In this document: positions 10,201 through 21,720 of the stretch, in pieces
How positions within the stretch are numbered: the first letter of the stretch is position 1
How the letters are laid out: each line of letters starts with the position of its first letter
Made by a program: the position numbers and the translations under genes
Notes under the pieces: generated by a model
What the model was told of the DNA's origin: nothing
Database searches by the model: none
The model's input: only the letters and a program-made list of their open reading frames with translations
DNA from: Phytophthora hibernalis
Taxonomy: Eukaryota; Oomycota; Peronosporomycetes; Peronosporales; Peronosporaceae
Assembly: GCA_012656075.1 (NCBI GenBank)
Contig: JAAKBF010000252.1
Span: 496,001-560,000, forward strand
Direction: 5' to 3'
DNA: 64,000 bases

Positions 10201-12867
10201 ATGCTCGGCATCGGCTTCAAGCTCAGTGACACGGCCCCGGCGGCGCTCCGCAGCTCGCTGGGCGACTTCCTGCGGCGCGAGTACGCAGCCGAGGGGGACG
10301 CGGACGCGCAGCAGACGCAGGCGGCGCTGGACCAGTTCGCGCAGCTCAAGACGGACGCGGACCTGGTGCGCACGCCCTCCGCCATCTCGCGCCACGTGCT
10401 GCTGCGCTACTACGCGCAGCTGGACAACATGGCGCAGCGCTTCCGTGCGACGGAGACACGGCCACGCTGCGGCTGCAGTTCTCGTGGAGCGACTCGTTCT
10501 GTCCGCGAAAGAAGAGCACGCAGACGGGTGTGGCGTTCGAGAAGGCGGCCGTGATGTTCAACGCGGGGGCCTTGAGAGCCAACTGGGCGTCCAGACAGAC
10601 CGCAGCACGGCCGAAGGACTCAAAACTGCCTGTCGCCACTTCATGCGCGCCGCGGGCGCCTTCTCAGAGGTCAAAGACAAGCTCGTGGAGCGTACACTAG
10701 GTGCTAGAACGCCCGATCTTAGTGCTGAAGGCCTGGGACTTCTGACCTTCTTGATGCTAGCACAAGCTCAAGCTTGTTTCTACGAGAAGGCTATTAAGGA
10801 CCAGATGAAGGACGCTATTAAGGCCAAGCTGGTGCACCAGGCGCTGGACTACTACGTCTCGGCGCTGGAATTTTGTCGCTCCTCGGCGCTTGCAGCATCT
10901 ATTGATCGATCCTGGGCGGTGCATCTGCAGTTTCAGGTGAATTGTATGCGCGCGGCCACACAGTACTGGCAGGGAACAGCGTCCAAGACGGTTGCGTTGG
11001 ATCGTGGCGAAGGATATGGAGAGGAGATCACGCGGCTTGTGGCGGCGGACGCGGAGTGTGAAGAAGCCTGCAAGGTGGCGACGCAGAATAAACTGCCCAC
11101 GTCGCTTCTGCAGTCCGCGCAGGCGCTGCAGCGTGTGGTGCGTGAACACCTCGACGCCGCGAAGAAAGACAATGCCAGCGTGTATCTGGAGAATGTGCCC
11201 AAGTTTTCAGAGCTGCCGACGGTGGGGAAAGCGGCCATGGTGAAACCGTTGGGATTTACGCCAGAGGAGATACAGCAAGAACTTGGTGGTGTGGACCTTT
11301 TCGAGCAGTTTGTTCCTAAGGACCTTCTCCACCGCGCTGATGGCGTAAAACAAGAGATTCAGACCATTTTGGAACAGACAGCGGAGAAGGTGTCGACGAG
11401 CAACGAAGCTGCAAAGGAAAAGCTTCACTCAATGGGACTGCCTGCATCTATTGAAGCTTTTGAAAAGACGAGTGATAACGGTATTCCGCGTACTATCTGG
11501 CAGCGGATTCAGTACGTCAAGGTAACGACAGCCTCGGCTGCCATGGGTCCTGGCGGGTCGAAAGAAAACCCAGTTGCTGCCTTTATTCAGCAGCAATTGC
11601 AGGAAAATCAGAGAACGTCTGATGAAGCCGAGAAGAAGCTGCACTCGATAGAATCACGCTTGAGTCAAGAGGAAGTCGAGGACAATGTGTGCCGACAGAA
11701 CTACGGTGAAAAGAAGTGGGCGCGACCAGTATCATCTTCGCTAAACCAGATCTTTCGCGCAGATATTGATCGTTACTATCGTCTGGTAAAGGAGGCCAAA
11801 TCATCCGACGGCATTGTTCGCGAAAAGCTTGCCAAAAATCACGAAAATATGGAGGCATTATCGCGATCCAAGACAAGTTTGGACCACGAGCTACCACAAT
11901 TGCAGCAAGATAACTCCAGTTGCAAGGAAGAAATAGCGCGGGTATCATCACTGTTGATGCGGCTTGGACAGTTGGTGGAGGAAAACACCAAGTTCTGCGT
12001 GACTTCAGGGGGTCTTATGAAAAATTCAATGCGCTTCCCGTGCTGCTGAGTAGCAACAAAGCCAATGGGGTCTCTACGGACGCTGCGCTCGAAACCGAGA
12101 AGCAGTTTTTCCGCGATCATTTTGAAGGGAAGATTGGCACAATCTGTGACGAAGAGCAGACGCTGCTTAGTAATTTAGTTGAGGCCAACTCCCGCTTTGA
12201 AGCCAAGAAGGAGACCGACCATATACTGCATGAACGCCAAACTTTCCTTCAGCATCTGAGCGATGCCGTTGACGTGTTTGAGCAATTGGAATCACACGTG
12301 AAAGAAGGTGCGAAGTTTTACGGTGAGCTTGGCGTTCGGATTGCGCAGCTGCATCAAACTGTGGCGGATCATTGCTCCGCACGCGAGCTCGAGAAGCGAG
12401 AGTTGGAGCTGAATCTGACGGCGGATGAAGAGATGCGGAAGCGTGATGCTGACGACACAGCTCTGGCTCAGAAAATGATGAACGACATGCGTATCCGTGA
12501 CGCCACTGCCTCTGCGCCAAACGCTAGCGACGAAGAGCTTGCGCGACAACTTGCTGGGAGCACGTCACAGTACTACCAGCCTACACAGCAACAGTCAGCA
12601 CCTCCCAGTTACGATTATGCGCATTTGCATCCTCAACAGCACCCGTTCACACAATACCAACAGACTCAAGGCACACCGCGGCCACCTTCGTTCGGGAACG
12701 GTCCTGCATCGACGGCTCCACCTCCTCCGTATGGTAGTGTCTACAACCAACCACAGCAGCAGCAGTCATCGCAACAAGCGTACAACTACTATCAGTATCC
12801 TGGCCAACAGCAGCAACCTCAGTACAACCCGCTTTTCCCGCGAGGTCCGTCGGGGGACTCAGTTTAG
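10201..12867 (+). CDS. ALIX/PDCD6IP-like ESCRT protein, BRO1 domain (frameshifts)
   Basis: Adaptor of the ESCRT pathway, acting in the cytosol and on endosomes in multivesicular body sorting and membrane scission. A BRO1 domain fills roughly the first 380 residues (…FLRREYAAEGDADAQQTQAALDQF…, FNAGAL, CRHFMRAAGAFSEV, EKAIKDQMKDAIKAKLVHQALDYY). A coiled V-domain follows (FSELPTVGKAAMVKP… to …QTVADHCS), then a Pro/Gln/Tyr-rich tail (PPSY, PPPPYGS) expected to bind SH3- or ALG-2-like partners. Length, about 890 aa, is normal. Frame breaks near 10447, 10597 and 11994 are each cured by one missing base. I chose the ATG at 10201; an upstream GTG is in frame. No introns. Confidence 0.9.
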
Positions 12868-13290
12868 CGGTGAATCTCATGGAGAATGTTAATGAAGTCT
12901 TTGCGTATCGCCTGAACAAGGTGAAAGTTGTTCCTTTCTCCTCCTGATTAGGCGGGTGCACGTACAACCTTGGTATTATCGTGGAATGCGTCAGAGGATT
13001 CCAACATCCGCCGGTTCTGCCATTGTTTCTGCCGAGAGCAAGCAACATCACTGCTATCGGATAGGTTCCTCGCTCGAATGTGTGAAGTAGTTCTGCACCC
13101 GTGGAAAAAGCTGCAAAGGTACTTACTCACAACTCGACTCAGAAATATTTTAGACAGAAGTTCGTGCTGCCTAGGTCACGACTGTACAAAAGATATCGCT
13201 GTTTGCACCAGCGGCCAGGAGTGGAGGCTTGCACTGGTGGCATGGATTGAAACAACTACCCATATCTCGATGAACTATTGCCCAGCACCC
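12868..13290. other. Intergenic, no gene seen
   Basis: Region between the convergent ALIX and the small minus-strand gene. Only short ORFs without features are present. The 3' UTRs of both genes are expected here. Confidence 0.5.
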
Positions 13291-13703
13291 TCACTGGAGC
13301 TCCTTGTCTTCATCTTCCCAGACCAATACAATGTCAATAGCGTCGGGGAAGGCAAACTGCTGGTCTTGAAAGTACCACGACACTAGCGCCCACGGCACAA
13401 GCTGCCGGGCGTCTCGTAGAACCGCCCCGCTCCTTGTATCTGCTCCCGAGATCTCAACACCGTCGTGGAACAACACTTCGCGCTTGGTCGCCGGGTCCTG
13501 ACGGTAGGTGAGTCGTTGATGCTGCACGCGGTAGAGTTTCATGACAGTGTTCGGCTTGACTTGAACCCCTCCATGGCATTCACCGCCTCAGTGATTCTAA
13601 GTTGTAACACAGCTATGCGATCCTCTGGTGACACCTCGATAGGAACCACTTGCCCTTCCTCTTCCACGCCATCCAAGCTCAATAAACACTGCAGTCGCAG
13701 CAT
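13291..13703 (-). CDS. Small conserved-looking protein, possible ubiquitin-like fold
   Basis: I do not recognise this gene. From the ATG at 13703 it reads MLRLQCLLSLDGVEEEG… and, after one frame change, …MKLYRVQHQRLTYRQ… to DIVLVWEDEDKELQ, about 136 residues. The break falls on a run of four G (complement of 13566-13569); a fifth G would join the frames. The alternation of short hydrophobic strands and charged turns, with one central helix-like segment, could be a beta-grasp (ubiquitin-like) fold, but no signature proves it. There is no signal peptide or Crinkler LFLAK motif. It sits head-to-tail behind the lectin gene on the same strand, 126 bp from that gene's stop codon. Confidence 0.55.
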
Positions 13704-13829
13704 ACCTTTATGAAAGTGCTACCAAGAGTTGATCAAACAGTTGAAAGATTGAAATGGACTGATGCCGTGTATTGAGAGAAAATGAAAACGTCACTTGACT
13801 ACCTTACAGCATCACCCCGCTGGTACGAG

Positions 13830-16800
13830 TTACAATGCCATGCACGTAGCCTCCAACCAATTGATAACGCTCTTGAGGTGGTTGGCCACCTCGTCGAATT
13901 CACCTTCCTGGTAGCGGTCCGAAGCTTCCTCGATGCAGTCCACCAACTTCTTATCCAAAGCTAACACCTCCTCTGAGCGAAGGTTCGTCACGGCCGCATC
14001 GCCGACCAACTTCTCGTTCTTCTTAGCGAAGTAGGTCTTGATCTCGTAGTAGAAGTCCAGCTTTGTCATGAACTGACGCTTCACGTCCGTGTCCTTGTCG
14101 TCGACAAGCGGTGCCACGTCCTCTTTCTTGGTCTGCTTGTCCGTCGGTGGTGACGGGTTCGTAATTGGAGCCACGTCAGTTGCTCCAGCCGCGCAGTGGT
14201 CGTACATCCACTGCACTAACACTTGATATTCATCGCTTGTCACTGCAACCTTGGCTAACGTCTGCAAACCTGCACTCACACACTGGTAGGTGCGTTGGTA
14301 GCGGTACATCATGACTTCTTGCTTCACATCGGCACGGTCCTTGAACGCTTGCAAGTACTGGAAGATCTCGGCCGCGGAGATGGCTGGCGAGTTATCCGTG
14401 TTGACGATTGAGATGGTCTCATTTGACGGCGCCAGCAAGTTCCAGTCTCCGGTACCGTAGTCAGCTAGAGGCATGTCCGCCTTCTTGACGACCGGAACGT
14501 TTGGAAGAGGCACGTCGGCATTGACTTGGTCGGGCAATTCAACAGGGTTACTAGGGATATCGTCGTCGTGCCAAGGATTAGCCGCTGAAATACCTGTTGA
14601 GGTTACCTCGCTGTTCTGGGCCGTGGTCATATCGGGTTCCGTTGCAGTTGACGGATTCGTCTCCTTGTTGATCCGGGGTAGTGTAGTGCTCAGCCTCCGT
14701 CATGCTGGTTGATGACGTCGAAGCCACCGTCTCGCCTTGTTGAGTCGAAGAAATGCCGGGTTCGGTCAGGGTCGACGTCCCAGTCTCTCCTTGTTGAGCC
14801 GATACAAGCTCGGGCTCCGTCATACTACTGGTCTCTATTGGAGTCGATACAAGCTCGGGCTCCGTTGAAGTCGTGGCCGCAGTCTCTCCTTGTCGAGAAG
14901 AGATTATGCCAGATTCAGTCATGCCAGGCTGTGTTGAGGTCGAGGCCACGGTCTCTCCTTGTTGAGCCGAGACAATCTCGGGTTCCAGCTGCGTTGAGGT
15001 CGAAGTCAAAGTATTTCCTTGTTTGTCCTTGGTTGCGTCGGGATCTATCGTGGTTGAGGTCATCGTCGGACTTGGCTCTGGATTGGTCATGGTGGTGGTC
15101 GTTGTGGATTGAGATATTGGACTGGTTGACTCCACCCGGGCGAAGTTTGAGTTTCTTGGTGGCTTGGGGAGTTTAGCATCTCTGTTGACGAAGGAACCGG
15201 TGTCGTCGTCTCGGCATAGGGAACAACTTGTTGGGTCGAAGTACCTGTATCTTCGGCGGTCGGGCTGCTTACTACAGAATATGTAGCAGCCTGAGGAGTC
15301 GAAGTCTGAACCAAGGTCGACATAGTGGTAATTGGTATCGCTGCAGTTGGCACAGTCGTTGTCGTCGATTCTGTTTGCTGGTCATTTGGCGAGTTGATCG
15401 TTGGGTTGCTAACCAAGGAGTCAGTAGCAGCCTGAGGAGCCGAAGTCTCGACTGAGGTCGGTGTCGTAGTAGTTGCTACCACTAGGGTAGCCGCAAGTGG
15501 TGTCTCTGCAGCTACCACAGTCGTCGTCGCCGGTTCGGATTGCTGGACGCTTGGAGAGATGATCGTTGGGTTGCTAACCACGGGGTTTGAAGCCGCCTGA
15601 GGAGCTGAAGTCTCGACTGAAGTCGACGTCGTGGTCACCACAGGTGCAACAATGACAGGATCAGTTTGGAGAATAGCCTCGAAGTGCTGGTTTGCACTGT
15701 ACGCGTCGCACTCCTTCAAGATCAATCTTGGAGCGGTTAGCCAAATGCTGCTGCCATCATCCAGACACAGTTTTGGCTTGTTGGGCTGGTTGAACAGCAT
15801 AGTAGCGGGATCGTAGGTGAATAACTGATCGACACTAGTCGTGGAGCAGCTCGAAAGACGAACACTGGTCTTTGCGGCCTTTACGCCACCACCGTCGTCC
15901 AAACACAAGCCCGACTTCTCTGCGGCCTTGAAGCGCTTGATCGATGCGTCGTACGAGAAAAGTTGGTACTTGCTGGTCTTGTCACAAGCTGCAGGGACGA
16001 ATTTGGTCGAAGCCGTCGCCGTTCCAGCCCCAGCGGCGCACAGACCTTCCTTGCCAGCAATGCGCAGGATAAAGTTCGCCCCGCCTGCGACAGCCTCCAA
16101 CACCTTCTTCTGCTCCGCCGCGAGCGTTGATTGAGATAACACCTCAAAGCGTTGATTGTTGTTCTTCTCACTACAGTACCAGCTTGTGAACTTGGTAGTT
16201 CCAGAGGTAGTAGCGCCTCCGTCGCCCATGCAGAAGCCCTTTTTCGATGGGTTCTCAAACATGTGAGTAGTGGCGTCGTACGTTAAGCGTTGGTCGTCGC
16301 TTTTCACGTTACATGTTGATAGGCGGAACCAGGTCAAGCCGGCCCAACCACCACCGTCGTCAAGACACAAGTTTGCCTTCTTGGCGCTCTTGAATTGGTG
16401 CGTCGTGCTGTCATAAATGAAGAGCTGGTTCGGGTTGCTTGGATTGCACGGCTGGCCAGTGACGAATGATACATCGGGCTTGGTGCTGCCTCCGTCGTCT
16501 GCACACAAGTTAGCGATTTTGCCTTTCGTTCGAAGCAGAATTGGCTGACCGGACATGAGTTTGGTTTGGTCGGTGGACGTGACAGCACTCTCCAGCGTAA
16601 CCGGTGATACACTTCCTGTCGTTGCAAGGTTAATTCCACTGAAGGGGATGTTCCAGCCTTCGTACATGACGAGTGCACCACCCAAGCACAGAGCAGCTCC
16701 CGCAATGGCCAATGCAGTCTTTTTCCATAGTGAACTCTTCGAACGAACGAGGCCATCCAGATGCTCGACCTTGATGGAGTCGAGGTTGTGACTCCCGTAC

Positions 16801-16868
16801 GTGGCCGTCATGGGATTCACGACCGACAGATACCCTTCGACGAGGCAAGTTTGCAACTGACGGGGCAT
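13830..16868 (-). CDS. Type II membrane protein with beta-trefoil lectin repeats, mucin-like stalk (copy 1)
   Basis: About 1,000 aa; lineage-specific, function unknown. Residues about 46-72 (KKTALAIAGAALCLGGALVMYEGW) form one membrane anchor after a short basic cytosolic tail. Then come six or more repeats of the type L-C-x-D-D-G-G…Q-L-F-x-Y-D, as in ricin-B (beta-trefoil) lectin domains. Next is a long Thr/Ser/Pro-rich region with repeated ETSAPQAA and QQGET words, probably glycosylated. A conserved C-terminal domain of about 240 aa (WHDDDIPSNPVELPDQ…EATCMAL) ends the protein. The frame changes near 15136 and 14640; copy 2 shows an extra base at the first site, supporting a one-base loss. 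The likely role is extracellular carbohydrate binding at the cell surface or wall (inference). Starts at 16868 or at an internal ATG 19 codons later. Confidence 0.72.
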
Positions 16869-17615
16869 ATCAATACGTATCTTGTGTACAAATTTGCGTG
16901 ATCTCTTAGCAGCCGCACGATTGTGGGCTCAAGTGCATGTGCGGTTCTCAAGCCTCGGCGACCGTCGCCTTTGAGAAAGATCGTGGAGCTAAAGGGTCTT
17001 ACTGAACGAGACGACATTGGTAGTTCAAGTATAATAATACTTGTAGACGAACATGTCCAAAGTCTCGTTTGCACCTGCGGTGAGAGAGTGTTTCTGTAAT
17101 GGTGGTCAAAAGCCGATGTCTTAAGATAAGGGGACCTGGGTGGGGGATATCATTCACAACCACACAAGCTCTTGAAAGTAGAAAAACATTGGTTTTAAAA
17201 AGTCACGTCGTATATTGAGTCTAGGGTTCGGAAGTAGTGGCGATTTTAAACGTGGTTTATCAATGGCTGAGTCTCCCGTCCAGTTTTCCCAGATTTGTGG
17301 ATAATGAATAGGTTTACTCAGATGCAGGTACTTCCAGTTCTCGCCCAGTTTGGTTTTCGAGCAAAATCGACGATATAAGATACAATCCAAATATTACACA
17401 GGTATTGATGGCACGCGATACCTGGAATAGTCATGTGCGCGCTACATAAGGAAAAGTCGAAGTGACGGAGAGAGTGCTTTGTCGGCATGCAACATTGCAC
17501 CAGGACCAATGATTTAGACCAGGTATGGCCAAATACCGGTACAGGTATCATCCAGGTAAAAGCCATGTATTCGTCGCTATGCTGCAGAACGCATCTGCGA
17601 CGCCTTAACCTTCAG
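16869..17615. other. 5' flank of lectin copy 1 and 3' end of MULE
   Basis: Up to about 17000 the sequence is similar to the 5' flank of lectin copy 2 (the word GATT.TGGGCTCAAGT is shared), so the duplication includes upstream DNA. From 17300 to 17560 several CAGGTAT/ATACCTG words occur, as also in other non-coding parts of the MULE. No gene is supported and I found no clear terminal inverted repeat. Confidence 0.45.
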
Positions 17616-18599
17616 CTACCAGTGGCGCTTCATATTCCAAATTGCGTGCAACAACTTCCAGCGTATCTTGGTGATACCAGCAGTGGACACGTCCGTCGGC
17701 GCATCCTGGACACGGACTTCCAGAGGTGGAGGCATGCAAACACACCACAGCTGTCACCATCTTTCTGCAGAGGCCCCTCAACGTTGAGCTCAGTGTACGT
17801 GTCGGGCAATGCGGAGACAATCTCCAACGCGATGGCCTTCAAGCGCTTCGTGTTCTTCTTCGAGCCCATGCTGTCCTACATCTGAATGGTCTTGGAGCCT
17901 CCGTCGATCATCAAACAGCCCCAGTGAGCGCCACTCAAATTGATAGGCATCAAAACGAACTGCAGAGTCGAAATACCAGCACGAATCTTTGCTACTTGTT
18001 TCTCCTGCAACAGTACGTTCGGCTTGGTTGGTTTCTTGCGCGGTTGCTTCTTCACCGGAGGTATCATCACCGCCGTTCCATATCCACTTCATATCTTCCA
18101 GCTGCTCTCTCGTGTAGGTGCCAATCTTTTCAATTGATAATACATATCCGTCCACACCACCCACGTTTTCGCCATCGCTATCAAGCTGTATCTCCTCCGT
18201 CTCTCCACATAACTTCTCGCGTAGCTGCTCAACCGCCCGATCCACAATTGGCTCAGGAAGCCGGTACCAAACATTGTCGGAGACGTAATTGGCGTCGAGT
18301 CGCCACGCTAGTGGCTTGCCCACGGCCTTTCCTAGCACCTGAAAGTTCACGAGGAAAGGTCCTACCTCGTGTAGGCCGGGTTGAATCTCCTTTAAAGCTG
18401 CAACGACTTCACAAGCGTCTCTCTCACGAAGGAGGCCACGCAGTTTCATACCCTGATTGTATTCTTTCAGGTCGGATTTTGCTTTCGCACGCTGCTCGTT
18501 ACGGTTCAGTCTTGGACGTCCGACCGGCACAACTCTGCCGTTCAACTTGGTCTGTACGGGCACGGGGGTACTTTTGCTGGGAGGTTTGGCTGCACGCAA
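17616..18599 (-). pseudogene. ULP1-like C48 protease ORF of a MULE (in-frame stop)
   Basis: Cysteine protease of the SUMO-protease (Ulp1/C48) family carried by a Mutator-like element. The C-terminal half shows the catalytic order: His in GAHWGCLMIDGG, Asp in DSMGSKK, the oxyanion Gln and nucleophile Cys in QKDGDSCGVFAC. The N-terminal third (LNGRVVPVGRPRLNRNEQ…) is unconserved. Between His and Asp the reading frame meets TAG (17878-17876) where the family has Tyr, a point nonsense change. Two further frame changes occur (around 18070 and 17700). It lies directly downstream, on the same strand, of the transposase below, so both probably belong to one element. Confidence 0.75.
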
Positions 18600-18931
18600 G
18601 TTTGCTGCGTGGGTGGCACGTCATCCGAGTCATCATTGTTGCCGCCAGCGACATCAATTTCCGGTTCGTCACTGCCCGTGGCATCACCACCGGTAGTACC
18701 ACCATCGGCACCACCACCGGCACCACCTCCCGCGCTCCGCCGCCGTCACCGCCTCCACCACTACGACTGCTGTCAGTACCGCCAGCTCCTCCGCCCCTTC
18801 GTCATGGTCGCGACGTTCTCCGCTGCCGCTGTGAATCGTCTGGTCTATCGTGGTCTGTCCTTGGCGTAGATTGTGCCACCATTCGTCGAATTGGTTCATA
18901 TCATTGTCGAATGCGTTATCATTGAACTGGG

Positions 18932-20874
18932 CTAGCTCTCCGCTGATACGCCCGAACGCTTGCTGCGCACGCCGATACTTCTCCTGCTCCGTTTGCGTTC
19001 TGGAAGGTGCAGGCGTGTCAGGCTAGAAGATCTTGGCGACGAACGGCTTCGCCACCTCTGAAAGACCCTGTGTAGACAATCGACTCTGTCCGTACCACTA
19101 GAAGAAACACGGCGGTCATGAAGTACAACATTCATGGTCAATACCTGGGTAAACCTGGGTGATTGAATAGATACCTGCTTAAAACATGGGAAAACCTGGA
19201 CACCCCTAGGTGCGATCGCAGCAAACGGAATGCCAAATGGACTGCCACCTCTCTTCTTGAACACCATCGCGTGTCGGCACGGAAGCTTCATGGTCTGCGC
19301 AAACTCGCAGTCGCACTCCCATCTCTCCTTCTTCAGCATGTACTCGTGAACACTTCTTCGGACGGTCTCCGCATCTCCGTTGTCGACAAAAGTGTATGCG
19401 TCCGCAGTATCCGGGTCCACGGCAACATCGTACTGGGTCTTGATGGCGGCGGCCACCCACCACGCCGTCATACCAAGCACGATGTACATCTCCTCGGAGT
19501 ATGTGGTATCCCTCAGCGTACCCTTCGCGTAGTATTCTTCTTCTTTGCGACGATGAAATGCCAGGAGAGCTTCCAAGCTTGAGTGCATGGTCAGATGTCC
19601 CTTCAAATGCTGCTTCACTTTGCTGAACAGGCTCTCCACACGGTTGTTTGTGTGGTTCGTGAAGTGGGGCAAGTCAATCCGGTACGCCAACACCCACATC
19701 TCCTCTTTTCAACGTTCCAGTTCTTCTCGAAAAATCCCACAGTTCTTGCCTTCCTTCTCGAAACAAGAGGCCCTTGAACTCCGCGCGATGCGTCTCATAG
19801 TCTGCTTCAGTCCTCGCGTAGGTCATGTTCGTGATCGTATGCTTCATTTGGATCAGCACATCAGCTGGATACGCTCCGTACTTGCTTGACTTGCGGATGG
19901 TTTCGTGCAGCCACATAATCACGTGAAAGTGGCAATACAGCACACGAGCCTCCGGCAGCTTCTGACGCACCACCTCCACCTCACGAATGTCTTTGTCCAC
20001 GATCACGATCCGAGCGAAGCGCCAGTGCTCGTTCGCACGCTTGAAATGGTCCAAACACTTGGCCATATGCCAATCGGCGTTCGTCTCTAGCAAGGAGTAC
20101 TGCACGAGTTGGCCGTGGCCAAACTGATCCATCGCCACCATGGATAGTAGCTGGTAATTGTATCTAAGCAAAGAGAACTGGTCAATACGTGGATATGAAA
20201 CTGATAATACATGGATAATACATTGCCAGCAAATAATAACTCACTTGTTCGTCTTGTGAGTGCAGTCCATTTGGAGGACTTCGGGAAAACTGTCAACAAT
20301 CGATCGCATATGCCCAGTCGTAATCGAGATCACACCGGTGTTCGCACGGGCGCTCTGGTGAACAGACGACACGTTCATCGAAGACTCCAAATTGAAGTTG
20401 ACGATCGTCTCGGCAACGGCATCGTCATCTGACAGCTGGACACCTACGCGTGATCAATTCAAACACGACATAGTTAGTTAGACCAGTTATCCCAGAATCA
20501 AATACAGCAATACATCAATGACTCACCCGATCTTCGTAGGCGAGCAACCAAATTGTGGACGTCCTTCATCGTCACATGGTGGTCCGAGTTCTCGCGGATG
20601 TACTCGTAAATGCTTGAAGCCCCGCTTGCGCTTGCATCAATAGCTAGACACCCGACACCACCGGAGATTGTTGTGAAATCTGGCGGATACCTGGGTAGTG
20701 CTGGTAAATCCTTGGAGATACCTGGTGGTTGTGCGAGTACACTTCGCGCTTAACCACGAGTTCCCACGAGCCATCATCCATCTGCGTCACTTGAGCTAGC
20801 ATCTGGAAGGGGCACTCAATCCGACGAAGGTGTGCGACGTGCGCTTGCCTGACGATCTTTCGCGGGCGTGCCAT
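18932..20874 (-). pseudogene. Mutator-like (MULE) transposase with SWIM finger
   Basis: DDE transposase of a MULE. An N-terminal FAR1/FLYWCH-like segment (from 20874: CPFQML…GSWELVV…YSHNHQVSPRIYQHYPGIR) precedes the catalytic core. The core includes VIVDKDIREVEVV (second catalytic Asp), LYCHFHV (C-x-FH motif) and TNHTNNRVESLFSKVKQHLKG (third acidic residue). A SWIM zinc finger, C-x-C-x…C-x-H (CDCEFAQTMKLPCRHAM), follows. Pieces are split by probable introns (20172-20243, 20455-20530, and about 19110-19210, each with GT-AG possibilities) and frame breaks. The coding order matches the second ULP1-bearing MULE at 37-41.6 kb. Integrity is doubtful. Confidence 0.78.
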
Positions 20875-21720
20875 CCGTGAGTATGTATGTACTTGTGCTG
20901 GTACGGTTCCATGGCGCTCGGTACCAATGGAATCTCCTGCTCGGGCACCCCTTGGTACTGGATCTTCTTCTTCAGCGTTGCGTTGCGTCTAGCAACGTTG
21001 ATCTCCTCTTTCACAACGAGCACTGGGAGTGTCTCCGTCATGTACTTCTTCAGCCCCTGCTCAAACTCCGCCCATGTCCGGTGGTGCTGCTGAAACGGCG
21101 GGACGATGACTAACATGTCCTCATCCACCTCTTCGACTGAACGCTTCTGTCCTTGGTGCGGTGAAGATCCACCACCTTCGCCTTCCGACTCCGCTGCAGC
21201 AACACCTTCATCTTCCCCGCAGACATCTTCACGCTTCTCTTCTTCCTCTTTTTGCTCGACATCAGCACCGTCGCCCTCCTCAGCATGCATCCCGTCGCCT
21301 CCACTGCCAAACTGACTGGCACGCCCATCGCGCAGCCGCTGCAAAGCAGCGGCTTTCTCAGATCGAGTGCGAGTTTGTCCAACGGTCGCACGGCGAGCGG
21401 CTGCTGCCGCGGCTTCACTTTCTCTGCTTCGTTGGACAGCGGCCGCTTCAGATGCACTTGCCGCCGCGCGAGCCCTTCCTCTCTGAGCGCCTGCTCCTCC
21501 ATCCGCTGCTTGATGTGGGCCGTGTTGTGGGTGCGCGCCATAGCGGTGTCGTCTCCGTCGGCTCTGTCCGGCTTCACGGCGTGCTGCAATCGCGCGGGAA
21601 CTGCCGCGTGGCCACTGCCCCCCGATGAGTGGCTGGCAGACCAAAAACAAAGCTCGTTTTGAAAACGGTAATTTAAATACCTGTTCGATACCTGGGATCA
21701 TACCTGTTTGAACCTGCTCG

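Larger units (their letters stand above)
17300..21720 (-). mobile_element. MULE carrying ULP1-like protease (boundaries approximate)
   Basis: Covers the transposase and the protease ORF, plus a charged Ser/Ala/Glu-rich ORF upstream (21590-20880) that may encode the element's N-terminal region. No terminal inverted repeats or duplication could be recognised, so the limits are guesses. Both outer flanks carry clusters of CAGGTAT words pointing inward (17326-17560; 21675-21720). Confidence 0.5.
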
